Shown here: in pieces, positions 24,922 through 32,738 of the stretch
Numbering within the stretch: the first letter of the stretch is position 1
Layout: every line of letters starts with the position of its first letter
Source of the DNA: an uncultured Spirochaetaceae bacterium
GTDB taxonomy: Bacteria; Spirochaetota; Spirochaetia; Sphaerochaetales; Sphaerochaetaceae
DNA: 52,445 nt
Assembly (NCBI GenBank): GCA_944389295.1
Contig: CALXLV010000036.1
Location: forward strand, 1 to 52,445
Direction of reading: 5' to 3'
Notes under the pieces: generated by a model
What the model saw: the letters and a program-made list of their open reading frames with translations, nothing else
The model's database searches: none
Told to the model about the DNA's origin: nothing
Made by a program: the position numbers and the translations under genes

Positions 24922-26217
24922 ATGAAAAGAAAGAAAAAAGCCATTGCGATAGTCCTTGGAGGAGGACGTGGTACGAGGCTCTATCCGCTCACGATGGACA
25001 GAGCCAAGCCGGCTGTTCCGTTTGCAGGAAAGTACAGGCTCGTCGATATTCCTATCTCCAACTGCATCAACAGCGGCATCAGGCAGATATACGTTCTCAC
25101 ACAGTTCAACAGCGCATCGCTTCATAACCATATCGCGAACACATATCAGTTCGACCAGTTCTCCGGCGGTTTCGTCGAGATTCTCGCGGCTGAGCAGACA
25201 TATGCCAGCGAGAGCTGGTACCAGGGCACGGCGGATGCTGTGCGCAAGAACCTCCGCCACTTCCACGACCAGAATGCGGAGTACTACATCATACTCTCCG
25301 GAGACCAGCTCTACCGCATGGATTTCCAGAAGATGCTCGACAGGCATATCGCCACGGGCGCAGAGCTGACGATCGCAGCGAAGCCGATCTCCAGACAGGA
25401 GGCCACAGGGCTTGGCATCATCGGAGCTGACGAGGACGGATACATCAGGAAGTTCTATGAGAAGCCCGCTCCCGATATGGATATCTCCGAATACAAGGTT
25501 CCGGAGAAGTGCCTGAAAGAGCAGCTCGATGCCGACAGGAACGGAAGCAACGAATACCTTGCATCAATGGGCATCTACATCTTCAACGCACAGACGATGG
25601 AAGAGGCTCTGAACAACGACAAGACAGACTTCGGCAAGGAGATCATCCCTGAGATAATCAAGACAAGGAAGGTATCCACCTACCTCTTCAGCGATTTCTG
25701 GGAGGATATCGGAACGATCAAGGCATTCTACGAGACGAACCTCAACCTCGCCTCCGAGAAGCCTGCGTTCAACTTCTACGACGAGGAGAGGCCGATCTAC
25801 ACTCACAGAAGGCATCTCCCGGCAACGAAGGCCAACTTCTGCAACATCTCCTGCTCCCTCACCTCCGAAGGCTCGATAATAACGAACGCGTACATCGTGA
25901 ACTCAATAGTCGGTGTCCGTACGTTCATAGAGGCAGGCGCATCGCTTGACGGCGTGTACTGCATGGGCGCTACCTACTACGAGACAGAGGAGGAGAAAGC
26001 CGAGAACGCAAGGAACGGCATCCCCAACATCGGTATCGGAAAGGCCACGATAATCAAGAGGGCCATCATCGACCAGAACGCGAGAATCGGCTCGAACTGC
26101 CGTATCGGAATCGACAACATTCCGCGTCCCGACGGAGACTTTGAGATGTACTCCGTCCATGACGGCATCATCGTGATCAACAAGAACGCAGTCATTCCAG
26201 ACGGAACGGTTATGTGA
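24922..26217 (+). CDS. glgC: glucose-1-phosphate adenylyltransferase
   Basis: A 431-residue enzyme making ADP-glucose for GlgA. The nucleotidyltransferase domain begins LGGGRGTRLYPLTMDRAKPAVPF (abridged motif GGGxGTRLxPLT), with YQGTADAVRKN, SGDQLYRMD and FYEKP; the C-terminal 130 residues are a left-handed beta-helix. AGGAGG lies before ATG. glgA-glgC form a compact glycogen pathway; a branching enzyme is not in the window. Confidence 0.95.
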   Translation: MKRKKKAIAIVLGGGRGTRLYPLTMDRAKPAVPFAGKYRLVDIPISNCINSGIRQIYVLTQFNSASLHNHIANTYQFDQFSGGFVEILAAEQTYASESWYQGTADAVRKNLRHFHDQNAEYYIILSGDQLYRMDFQKMLDRHIATGAELTIAAKPISRQEATGLGIIGADEDGYIRKFYEKPAPDMDISEYKVPEKCLKEQLDADRNGSNEYLASMGIYIFNAQTMEEALNNDKTDFGKEIIPEIIKTRKVSTYLFSDFWEDIGTIKAFYETNLNLASEKPAFNFYDEERPIYTHRRHLPATKANFCNISCSLTSEGSIITNAYIVNSIVGVRTFIEAGASLDGVYCMGATYYETEEEKAENARNGIPNIGIGKATIIKRAIIDQNARIGSNCRIGIDNIPRPDGDFEMYSVHDGIIVINKNAVIPDGTVM

Positions 26218-26234
26218 GAGAATCGCATTCATTG

Positions 26235-26264
26235 TCCCCCTTGTGCATGCATGAGGGGGATTTT
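26235..26264 (+). terminator. terminator of glgAC
   Basis: TCCCCCT (26235-26241) pairs with AGGGGGA (26254-26260), followed by TTTT, about 17 bases after the glgC stop. Confidence 0.85.
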
Positions 26265-26317
26265 GCTTGCCGTTTTCATTCATTTCCATAAATTGTAAAT
26301 CAGAATATGGAGGCAAG

Positions 26318-26938
26318 ATGAAAGTAATCCTTTTCAACGGAAGTCCAAACAGCAGAGGCTGCACATATCTCGCGCTCCGCGAGGTGGAAAAGACACTGAA
26401 CGCGGAAGGAATAGAGACAGAACTCCTGCAGATAGGCAATAAACCCGTAAGGGACTGCATCGGCTGCGGCAAGTGCAGGACAGCAGGAAAATGCGTTTTT
26501 GATGATATTGTCAGCGAATGGACGGAGAAAGCGGCTCATGCGGACGGCTTTGTATTCGGCTCCCCTGTCTACTACGCTCACCCGGCAGGAGCCATGCTCT
26601 CAGCGATGGACAGGATGTTCTATTCCTGCAGCAAAAACTTCTCGCACAAGCCTGCGGCGGCAGTGGTCACTGCAAGAAGAGCCGGTACTGCGGCATCGCT
26701 GGATGCGATGATGAAGCACTTCACGATCTCAGAAATGCCCGTAGTCTCCTCAACATACTGGAACATGGTGTTCGGCCCAGTGCCGTCACTTGTCGAAAAA
26801 GATGAGGAAGGACTGCAGACGATGCGCAACATAGGGCACAACATGGCATGGCTTCTCAAATGCATAGAGGCAGGGAAGAAGAGCGGCATTGAAGTCCCAG
26901 ATTCAGAGAAAGGGAAAAAGACTAACTTCAATCTCTAA
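26318..26938 (+). CDS. NAD(P)H-dependent FMN reductase / flavodoxin-like protein
   Basis: A 206-residue flavoprotein of the NADPH-dependent FMN reductase type. The phosphate loop is FNGSPNSRGCTYLAL (residues 5-19). DCIGCGKCRTAGKCVFDD gives a cysteine cluster typical of the iron-sulfur-flavoprotein-like subgroup, and FGSPVYYAHPAGAM is the flavin-ring segment. GGAGG lies four bases before the ATG at 26318, which excludes the earlier frame start. It is monocistronic; the electron acceptor is unknown. Confidence 0.85.
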   Translation: MKVILFNGSPNSRGCTYLALREVEKTLNAEGIETELLQIGNKPVRDCIGCGKCRTAGKCVFDDIVSEWTEKAAHADGFVFGSPVYYAHPAGAMLSAMDRMFYSCSKNFSHKPAAAVVTARRAGTAASLDAMMKHFTISEMPVVSSTYWNMVFGPVPSLVEKDEEGLQTMRNIGHNMAWLLKCIEAGKKSGIEVPDSEKGKKTNFNL

Positions 26939-26965
26939 ATTGTCCCCTGCTCTGCTTTAGGTATT

Positions 26966-27178
26966 ATAAAGCCACATGTGTGGAGATGTTTCCCCCATCG
27001 GATTGTATATGACGGATTTCGATATATGTGCTCCACGAATGTGGAGATGTTTCTCCTGAATACACGCATCAGACAGGAGCCCTGTGGTGTTTGCTCCACG
27101 AATGTGGAGATGTTTCTGGCCAGTCTTTCTGAAATACTCAGACTTGAGAGTTTGCTCCACGCATGTGGAGTTGTTTCT
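26966..27178 (+). CRISPR. short CRISPR array, type I-E-like repeats, no cas genes
   Basis: Four copies of a repeat whose best form is TGCTCCACGAATGTGGAGAT followed by GTTTCT. They are anchored at about 26969, 27030, 27093 and 27154, giving periods of 61, 63 and 61. The CTCCAC/GTGGAG stem and an 8-nt tail ATGTTTCT match the layout of type I-E repeats (28-29 nt, 32-33 nt spacers), transcribed left to right. The three spacers are unrelated to each other. Repeat 1 is altered in its 5' half and repeat 4 has two changes, so the array looks decayed. No cas gene is present in this window. Confidence 0.75.
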
Positions 27179-27227
27179 GTTGATCGTGGATATCAGCTGA
27201 ATATTTGCCGGATAATTCCGTATGCAA

Positions 27228-27587
27228 TCAAATGAATCTTGCTGGTGATACATCGAATATTTTTGCAAGTTCCTTTGCGGTATTCTTGCTTATCGGTTTG
27301 CGCTCGTTTTCCATGTCGGAGACATGCTGCTTGGTCGTACCAATCTTCTCAGCAAGCTCCTTCTGTGTCATGCCGACGAGCTTACGATAGAATCTGAGAT
27401 TTTTGCCAGGAGTATCTTCACCGGCAATCTCCTTGAACCAGTCCATCTCCATAGCGTTGACAACATCATCCCTTTCAACTTTGACATTAGCATCCCCGTA
27501 CTCTTTTCTAAGGCCAGAAATGAGGTTTTCGGGGATGTTTCCGGTAATACTGAACTCAAAAGGGAGCTTTCTCACGACTACCAACAT
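27228..27587 (-). CDS. XRE-family helix-turn-helix regulator
   Basis: A 119-residue protein. Residues 62-118 form a Cro/CI-type HTH (MTQKELAEKIGTTKQHVSDM, then KNTAKELAKIFDV). The N-terminal 55 residues are a small alpha/beta region I cannot name. Its size and layout resemble HigA-like antitoxins, but no toxin gene is intact on either side. A palindrome overlaps its start codon and another lies just upstream, suggesting autoregulation. No Shine-Dalgarno is visible. The CRISPR remnant lies immediately downstream. Confidence 0.75.
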   Translation of the reverse strand: MLVVVRKLPFEFSITGNIPENLISGLRKEYGDANVKVERDDVVNAMEMDWFKEIAGEDTPGKNLRFYRKLVGMTQKELAEKIGTTKQHVSDMENERKPISKNTAKELAKIFDVSPARFI

Positions 27588-27615
27588 ATATGTTGTGTAC
27601 TATCTTTGTTAGTAC
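27582..27615 (-). promoter_or_regulatory. candidate autoregulatory operators of the XRE gene
   Basis: CAACATATATGTTG (27582-27595) is a perfect palindrome covering the start codon. GTACTA-N7-TAGTAC (27597-27615) is a perfect inverted repeat just upstream. Two adjacent dyads at a small XRE gene fit dimer binding sites. Confidence 0.55.
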
Positions 27616-27777
27616 TTTTCAAGTAAAACTCTTGACGACACTGGCCTGCGTGGAAGATATGTTTGCGTATAATAGATGTCTTATGCTGCCGTTATATGAA
27701 AAACACAACTATGTCATTCAATATAAGCACTTCTGATATTTCCTCCGCTTTCGGCTTTTGAGGGATATCATAGAAGT
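27588..27777. other. intergenic region between XRE gene and GLUG lipoprotein gene
   Basis: Besides the operators it holds a TATAAT at 27668-27673 and TATCAT at 27766-27771, the latter six bases before the lipoprotein ATG. The region is AT-rich. A 17-codon frame starting at 27683 behind the TATAAT is too short to support. No toxin gene remains recognisable. Confidence 0.35.
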
Positions 27778-29493
27778 ATGAGAAAACTTAAAGCATCAAT
27801 ATTCATCACACTCATGATATGCCTCATGCTCTGTGCATGTGACGGACATATAAAGACAGCACATACAGTCACGTTTGACGGGTATGGAATACTTCAGTTT
27901 GAAGGACAGGAAACAACATCATACAGCGTGGAAGTGGAGAACGGCGCTATGATTCCGGAGGAAAGCATGCCAGAGATAAAGAATGTTGATACCTCTGCCT
28001 CCAATTTCCTCGGATGGTTTGAAAAAGACACTGACAGAATCTTTGACCTCTCCTCCCCTGTTGAGAAAGATATGGTTCTCCAGCCCAGATGGGATGACTA
28101 CATTTCAGCAGCTGCAGACAAAGGGGATGCATATCTGATCGTATTCAGTGAAGATGGTCTGAGACACTGGGCATATACTCCTTCCGTGAACTGCATCCTC
28201 GCATCAGATATCACTCTTGAAAAGGAGTGGACGCCTGTCGGAAGTGAAGAAAACCCGTTCACAGGATACTTCGGCGGAGGCGATTATACGATCTCAGGAC
28301 TCAGCATTGCAGGAGAGAGCAGACTTAACGGATTTTTTGGAGTAATAGGAGAAGGAGGAAAGGTGCATAACCTCCGCCTCAGTGATGTCAATATATCAGC
28401 GATGGACATTTCCGGAGGCATCGCAGGCAAAAACGAAGGGACGATAGTGAACTGCCAAGTTTCAGGACGAATAAGCAGTTACCGCCCTGAGGCTGAGATA
28501 GCGGATATCTATACCACGCTCATGGAAAATGCGCCGGCAGCAGATGAAAACTATGCGGAAACTCCAGCCCCCGTTCTTCCTGCAGAGGGAACAGGCGGAA
28601 TTGCAGGCATCAATACGGGAACAATCAGTAAATCCTCCGTCTCCGCAGAAGTCTACGGGCGCAACAATACAGGAGGAATCGCAGGAGTGAATGGCGGAAC
28701 CATATCAGGCTGCAGCAGCGGCGGAGAAATCAGAGGTGTCATAAATGCCGCAGGAATCGTTGGAAAGAATATAAGCAGCGGAACAGTTGAAAACTCTGTC
28801 TCTGAAAGTGAGGTGAACGGAGGAATGTCCATCGGAGGCATTGCCGGAATGAATGACGGCGGCAATATTGCGAAGTGCATATTCTCCGGCACGGTAGACA
28901 GATCAGGAATGTATGTCGGAGGACTTGTTGGCTGCAATGACAATGAAGGAATGATCAAAGAATCAGGATTCAGCGGCGCAATAGTCGATTCCTACCAGTT
29001 TGTAGGAGGAGTTCTCGGCCTCAATGCTAACAGAGCAAATGCGGAGGACTGCTTCTCATCAGGCGCGGTCGAAGGAGTAAGCGCTGTCGGCGGAGTCGCA
29101 GGCTTCAATATGATGGATGCGGCAATTGACTTCTGCTATGCGGTAGGAAGCATCAGAGGAGACAGCTTCACTGGAGGCCTTGTCGGAAATAACAGCGGAA
29201 ATTTGATCTCATGCTATTTCGCAGGAGAAATAGAAGGATATGAGGCGACAGGAGGAGCTATAGGCATAAATCACACTATGGGAAAGATAGAAAACTGCTG
29301 CTGGTTCTCCACCGCTGATATCCCGGGAACAGGAGAAGGAAACGCAGAAGGAATAAATGAGATCGGAGGATCGTACACATGGACTTCCGCCATTGCCGAA
29401 ATGAATTCAGAATCAGAAGAGTATGGCTATGAGTATGAGCTCAACACAGGTTCGGACGCATCATCCCGTCCTCTGATAATCCACAGCATATAG
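27778..29493 (+). CDS. GLUG-repeat surface lipoprotein
   Basis: A 571-residue lipoprotein. The signal peptide ends in MLCAC, so the mature protein would begin at Cys20. Residues 28-110 resemble a Listeria/Bacteroides-type beta-grasp repeat (TVTFDGYG, FLGWFEKDTDRIFDLSSPV). From about residue 185 on there are about nine GLUG-type repeats of 25-40 residues with the core GGIAGxNxGTI..C..G, expected to fold as a right-handed beta-solenoid. This is typical of adhesin or carbohydrate-binding surface proteins in gut bacteria. No Shine-Dalgarno: TATCAT is six bases before ATG. It ends at a palindromic terminator. Confidence 0.8.
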   Translation: MRKLKASIFITLMICLMLCACDGHIKTAHTVTFDGYGILQFEGQETTSYSVEVENGAMIPEESMPEIKNVDTSASNFLGWFEKDTDRIFDLSSPVEKDMVLQPRWDDYISAAADKGDAYLIVFSEDGLRHWAYTPSVNCILASDITLEKEWTPVGSEENPFTGYFGGGDYTISGLSIAGESRLNGFFGVIGEGGKVHNLRLSDVNISAMDISGGIAGKNEGTIVNCQVSGRISSYRPEAEIADIYTTLMENAPAADENYAETPAPVLPAEGTGGIAGINTGTISKSSVSAEVYGRNNTGGIAGVNGGTISGCSSGGEIRGVINAAGIVGKNISSGTVENSVSESEVNGGMSIGGIAGMNDGGNIAKCIFSGTVDRSGMYVGGLVGCNDNEGMIKESGFSGAIVDSYQFVGGVLGLNANRANAEDCFSSGAVEGVSAVGGVAGFNMMDAAIDFCYAVGSIRGDSFTGGLVGNNSGNLISCYFAGEIEGYEATGGAIGINHTMGKIENCCWFSTADIPGTGEGNAEGINEIGGSYTWTSAIAEMNSESEEYGYEYELNTGSDASSRPLIIHSI

Positions 29494-29503
29494 AGATAGA
29501 GAA

Positions 29504-29529
29504 GAACAGCTCCCGGCCGGGAGCTGTTC
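29504..29529. terminator. bidirectional palindromic terminator
   Basis: A perfect 26-nt palindrome (arms GAACAGCTCCCGG and its complement) between the convergent GLUG lipoprotein gene and the NUDIX-IlvE gene. It can form a stable hairpin on either strand; T-tracts are weak. Confidence 0.7.
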
Positions 29530-29538
29530 ATAATATCA

Positions 29539-31011
29539 TCAGCAGATTTTCCTTATCCAGCCTTCCGGAGCCTCGATGTCTCCCATCTGGATACCTGTGA
29601 GCGTCTCACGGAGCTTTCCGAGCACAGGACCGAACGAATCCATGCCTGTGGGAACCATGATCTTTCCGCCATGGTAGTCGATCTCTCCGACGGGAGAAAT
29701 GACTGCGGCGGTACCGCAAACGCCGACCTCGGCGAACTCTCTGACCTCATCGAAGGGCACCACTCTCTCCTCCGTCTCGATTCCGAGGTATTCCTTCGCG
29801 ACATAAAGGAGGGAACGCCTCGTGATCGAAGGAAGTATCGTCGATGACTTCGGCGTGACGAGCTTGCCGTCCTTGGTGACGAAGAGGAAGTTAGCACCTC
29901 CTGTCTCCTCGACATTGGTGCGTGTAGCGGCATCGAGGAACATATTCTCCGCATAGCCGTTGCTGTGCGCGATATAGCCGGGATAGAGCGACATTGCATA
30001 GTTCAGTCCGGCCTTTATATCACCGGTTCCGTGCGGGGCTGCCCTGTCATAGTCGGATACGCAGATTCTGATAGGCTTCACGCCGCCCTTGAAATAAGGA
30101 CCTACAGGCGTGCAGAAGAGCCTGAAGTGATATGCGGGAGCGGGAGCCACTCCGATCACAGGGCCTGAGCCGAAGAGGAACGGGCGGACATAAAGAGTCG
30201 CTCCTGTGCCGTATGGAGGAACCCAGGCGGTATTTGCCTTCACCGTCTCGTCCAGAGCACGGAGAAAGAGCTCGGAAGAAACCTCCGGCATCATCAGGCG
30301 TCTGGCAGAATCCTGCATGCGCGCCGCATTGAGATCGGGGCGGAACGTGACAATGCTTCCGTCCTTCCATGTATAGGCTTTGAGCCCCTCAAAACATGTC
30401 TGTGCGTACTGGAGCACGCCTGCGCACTCGCTCATTGTTATGGTGCTGTCGGTAGTAAGCCTGCCTTCATCCCATTTGCCATCCTTCCACTCCGCATAGA
30501 AGCGGTAATCAGTCGGCATGTAGCCGAAGCCGAGTCCGCTCCAGTCGATATCCTTCTTTTCCATAAGCACCTCACTGTAAACAGGATTTTCTCTGATAGT
30601 AGAACTCTGCGGAGGGTTTCTCAATAGCAGAGGCATGATTCTCTCCCGTATTTTCCCGTCTGACGGTGCCATATCAAGAGATGAGATCTCAGCAGCATCA
30701 ACCCATCTGGTTTCAGTATGCACGGAAAGACGGTAGTCATGTGAAAGATGACGGACCGCATAGCATTTAAGATGGTAGAGAACTCCCTTGTTCTCAAAGT
30801 CGTGAGAAAGGATGAAAGGCCCAATGCTTATCGGGACAGAAAGCTCCTCGAGGTATTCCCGCCTGAGCGTCGCAGCCTCGTCCTCTCCTCTCCTCAGCTT
30901 TCCGCCGGGGAACTCCCATTTGGAGGCAATCGCCCCTGACTTCTCCCTCTTCGCGACAAATACGCGCCCGTTCTCCACCGCTACGCCGGCAGTGGTGATT
31001 CTCTCTTCCAT
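29539..31011 (-). CDS. ilvE: NUDIX hydrolase fused to branched-chain aminotransferase
   Basis: A 490-residue two-domain protein. Residues 1-130 are a MutT-like NUDIX domain with GGKLRRGEDEAATLRREYLE followed by EL, matching Gx5Ex7REUxEE. Residues 150-490 are a complete class IV aminotransferase: MEKKDIDWSGLGFGYMPTD, the PLP lysine in GDIKAGLNYAMSL, and ETGGANFLFV. IlvE makes or degrades Leu, Ile and Val. Residue 150 is a methionine (30564) preceded by GAGGTG, so a free IlvE may also be translated. TATAAT stands five bases before the first ATG. The open frame is continuous, but a lost stop codon cannot be excluded without read data. Confidence 0.85.
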   Translation of the reverse strand: MEERITTAGVAVENGRVFVAKREKSGAIASKWEFPGGKLRRGEDEAATLRREYLEELSVPISIGPFILSHDFENKGVLYHLKCYAVRHLSHDYRLSVHTETRWVDAAEISSLDMAPSDGKIRERIMPLLLRNPPQSSTIRENPVYSEVLMEKKDIDWSGLGFGYMPTDYRFYAEWKDGKWDEGRLTTDSTITMSECAGVLQYAQTCFEGLKAYTWKDGSIVTFRPDLNAARMQDSARRLMMPEVSSELFLRALDETVKANTAWVPPYGTGATLYVRPFLFGSGPVIGVAPAPAYHFRLFCTPVGPYFKGGVKPIRICVSDYDRAAPHGTGDIKAGLNYAMSLYPGYIAHSNGYAENMFLDAATRTNVEETGGANFLFVTKDGKLVTPKSSTILPSITRRSLLYVAKEYLGIETEERVVPFDEVREFAEVGVCGTAAVISPVGEIDYHGGKIMVPTGMDSFGPVLGKLRETLTGIQMGDIEAPEGWIRKIC

Positions 31012-31017
31012 ACCCTA

Positions 31018-31419
31018 TTATAGCAGGACAATCGAAGGGAAGAGAAAGTGAACCGCAGCTGCGGCAAGACACGCAAAACCAAGCCTCTTCATCCTGAGCT
31101 TGTTCGCGGCAAGATACTGGCTCGCCCGCTCCCTGTTCTTCTCAGCGTAGAAAAGGCGGAAAAAGACTGCCAGAGCGATGCAGATGATCGCGGGAAAGGC
31201 ATCGCCGAGAATGACAGGACCGGGGCTCACTGGGAATGCGAACGTTCCCGCTGCGATTATCAGTCCGGAGGCGAAGTGAAGGTTAAGCCGGCTCTTTTCT
31301 TCCCTTATTCTCGACTTCGCCTTGAGCATGAACGAGAGCGTCCGGCGGTATGAGTCAACGAGAATCAGGAGAGCCGTGAAGAGAATGTAGGAGACGGAGA
31401 GAAACCAGAACTGGATCAT
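31018..31419 (-). CDS. small integral membrane protein
   Basis: A 133-residue protein with four likely transmembrane helices (about residues 3-22, 48-66, 70-88 and 112-131) separated by basic loops (KAKSRIREEKSRLN and EKNRERASQYLAANKLRMKR). I do not recognise the family. Its ATG overlaps the stop of the NAD(P)H-hydrate dehydratase gene as ATGA, so the two are translated together. The -10 of the downstream NUDIX-IlvE gene lies at its very end. Confidence 0.6.
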   Translation of the reverse strand: MIQFWFLSVSYILFTALLILVDSYRRTLSFMLKAKSRIREEKSRLNLHFASGLIIAAGTFAFPVSPGPVILGDAFPAIICIALAVFFRLFYAEKNRERASQYLAANKLRMKRLGFACLAAAAVHFLFPSIVLL

Positions 31420-32546
31420 CTTGCCCTTCCCACCTCAAGGATGAGCTCCTCTGCAGAGTAGAAACCGTATTTCTCATGAGCTTTCCTTCCTGCCCTCTGA
31501 TGAAGAATCACGCCGTCTATGGCAGCTCTTTCAGGAGACTCGCCTGCTCCCATAAGAGACGCGATGATGCCACAGAGCACATCACCCGACCCTGCGACGC
31601 CGAGAGAAGGATTCGATCCGTCGTATATGAAAATATTTCCGCCGTCAGTTATCCAGAGCACGGAGGATTTGAGCACGACAACGCTCTCTGTCCGCAAGGC
31701 CAGCTCCCTCAGCGCTGCCGCGAGCGACGCAGCGCTCTCAAGACCGCATGGGATATCCATTGCGGACATAAGGCGTCTGTACTCGCCTATATGCGGAGTG
31801 AGCACTGCACGGTGTGAGAAGCTGTGACCGGGAACTAATGTCAGAGCATCGGCATCGATTACGATATTCTTGCCGGATGATATGGCTCTATCGAACTCTG
31901 CAGCACTCCCATCTCCCCAGCCGGGGCCCATTGCAAGCGCATCGAAGCGTGAGAGATCACAGCCATAGGGAGCGATCATCACGGCAGGGTTCTCATCCCT
32001 TATCCTCTCCGAATCCGTAATGATCGTCACAAGACCGGCACCGGAGAAGAACGCCGCTCTCGCGGCAAGTCTGGGAGCTCCTGTATATTTATCCGAACCC
32101 CCTATCACAGCTATATGTCCGCGGGAATTCTTGAAGCCGTCTGAGGAGAATCTGATCATGCGCGAATCATCATCACAGAGAAGGCAGATGCCATCAGGCG
32201 GCGCATCCTCCCCTCCAGCAGTGATTATGCGTCCGCATCCGGCCCTCAGAGATGGAAGATAGAACTCTGCGCTTTTCATTCCAGGAGAGACTGTGCAGAC
32301 TGCTGAAGCCCCCCCGGAGGGAAGCACGCACCCTGCAGCGACAACGGAATCAAAAATACCGTCACGGAAATCCTCAATAGGGACAGACTCAGCTCCAATC
32401 TTTCCGGCAAGAGCATCCCGCAGAGAGCGCATTGAATCTTGAGAGACCACGGCGGTCCTTCCGCTGATGAGGGAAAGTACCTCATTCACTGTCTCTGCAG
32501 ATAATTCTGTGAAAGAAGAGGAGTGTCCTGTCGTGAGCGGTTCCAT
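31416..32546 (-). CDS. nnrD: ADP-dependent NAD(P)H-hydrate dehydratase with residual epimerase region
   Basis: A 376-residue protein whose C-terminal 270 residues are a ribokinase-like dehydratase that repairs hydrated NAD(P)H: GHIAVIGGSDKYTGAPRLAARAA (part), MGPGWGDG, DADALTL, LTPHIGEYRRL and the catalytic block GVAGSGDVLCGIIASLMG. The N-terminal 100 residues look like a shortened and diverged NnrE epimerase, without its dinucleotide-binding loops. The start at 32546 is supported by TTGCCA-N17-TAGAAT seven bases upstream; the frame runs on to 32582 through that promoter. Confidence 0.85.
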   Translation of the reverse strand: MEPLTTGHSSSFTELSAETVNEVLSLISGRTAVVSQDSMRSLRDALAGKIGAESVPIEDFRDGIFDSVVAAGCVLPSGGASAVCTVSPGMKSAEFYLPSLRAGCGRIITAGGEDAPPDGICLLCDDDSRMIRFSSDGFKNSRGHIAVIGGSDKYTGAPRLAARAAFFSGAGLVTIITDSERIRDENPAVMIAPYGCDLSRFDALAMGPGWGDGSAAEFDRAISSGKNIVIDADALTLVPGHSFSHRAVLTPHIGEYRRLMSAMDIPCGLESAASLAAALRELALRTESVVVLKSSVLWITDGGNIFIYDGSNPSLGVAGSGDVLCGIIASLMGAGESPERAAIDGVILHQRAGRKAHEKYGFYSAEELILEVGRAR

Positions 32547-32553
32547 GCAAGTG

Positions 32554-32582
32554 ATTCTATCCTCCCCGGCCTCCGGTGGCAA
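32554..32582 (-). promoter_or_regulatory. nnrD promoter, leaderless type
   Basis: On the minus strand TTGCCA (32577-32582), a 17-nt spacer and TAGAAT (32554-32559), ending seven bases before the ATG at 32546. It is back to back with the thiBPQ promoter. Confidence 0.65.
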
Positions 32583-32591
32583 TCACGAGCC

Positions 32592-32620
32592 TTGACGGGA
32601 TGAAAAATGCGTAATAGATT
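32592..32620 (+). promoter_or_regulatory. thiBPQ promoter
   Basis: TTGACG (32592-32597), a 17-nt spacer and TAGATT (32615-32620), placing the transcript start at the 5' edge of the TPP riboswitch. Confidence 0.6.
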
Positions 32621-32621
32621 C

Positions 32622-32699
32622 TTTCCTGTCTAGGGGTGGCCTGCGGCCTGAGAGCATACCCTCAAACCTGATCTGGACAATGCCAGCGAAGGAAACGGC
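32622..32699 (+). promoter_or_regulatory. TPP riboswitch (THI element)
   Basis: Carries the THI box landmarks in order: GGGGTGGCC, CCTGAGAGCATACCC (pyrimidine-sensing arm), ACCTGATCTGGACAATGCCA (thi box core) and GCGAAGGAAA closing the first helix. Downstream, TATCC-CCG-GGATA (32703-32715) followed by ATCTCTTTTT could be a terminator and the thiB Shine-Dalgarno lies right after it. High thiamine pyrophosphate should shut off the thiamine transporter genes. Confidence 0.95.
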
Positions 32700-32738
32700 A
32701 CGTATCCCCGGGATAATCTCTTTTTAAGGAAGAATGCC

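Noticed and set aside
26957..27268. Minus-strand 103-codon frame with repeated KHLHIRGA segments
   Set aside because: The repetition comes from translating the CRISPR repeats; it is not a protein gene.
27683..27736. 17-codon plus-strand frame behind TATAAT upstream of the GLUG gene
   Set aside because: Too short to support, no conserved feature, and the TATAAT may serve another purpose.
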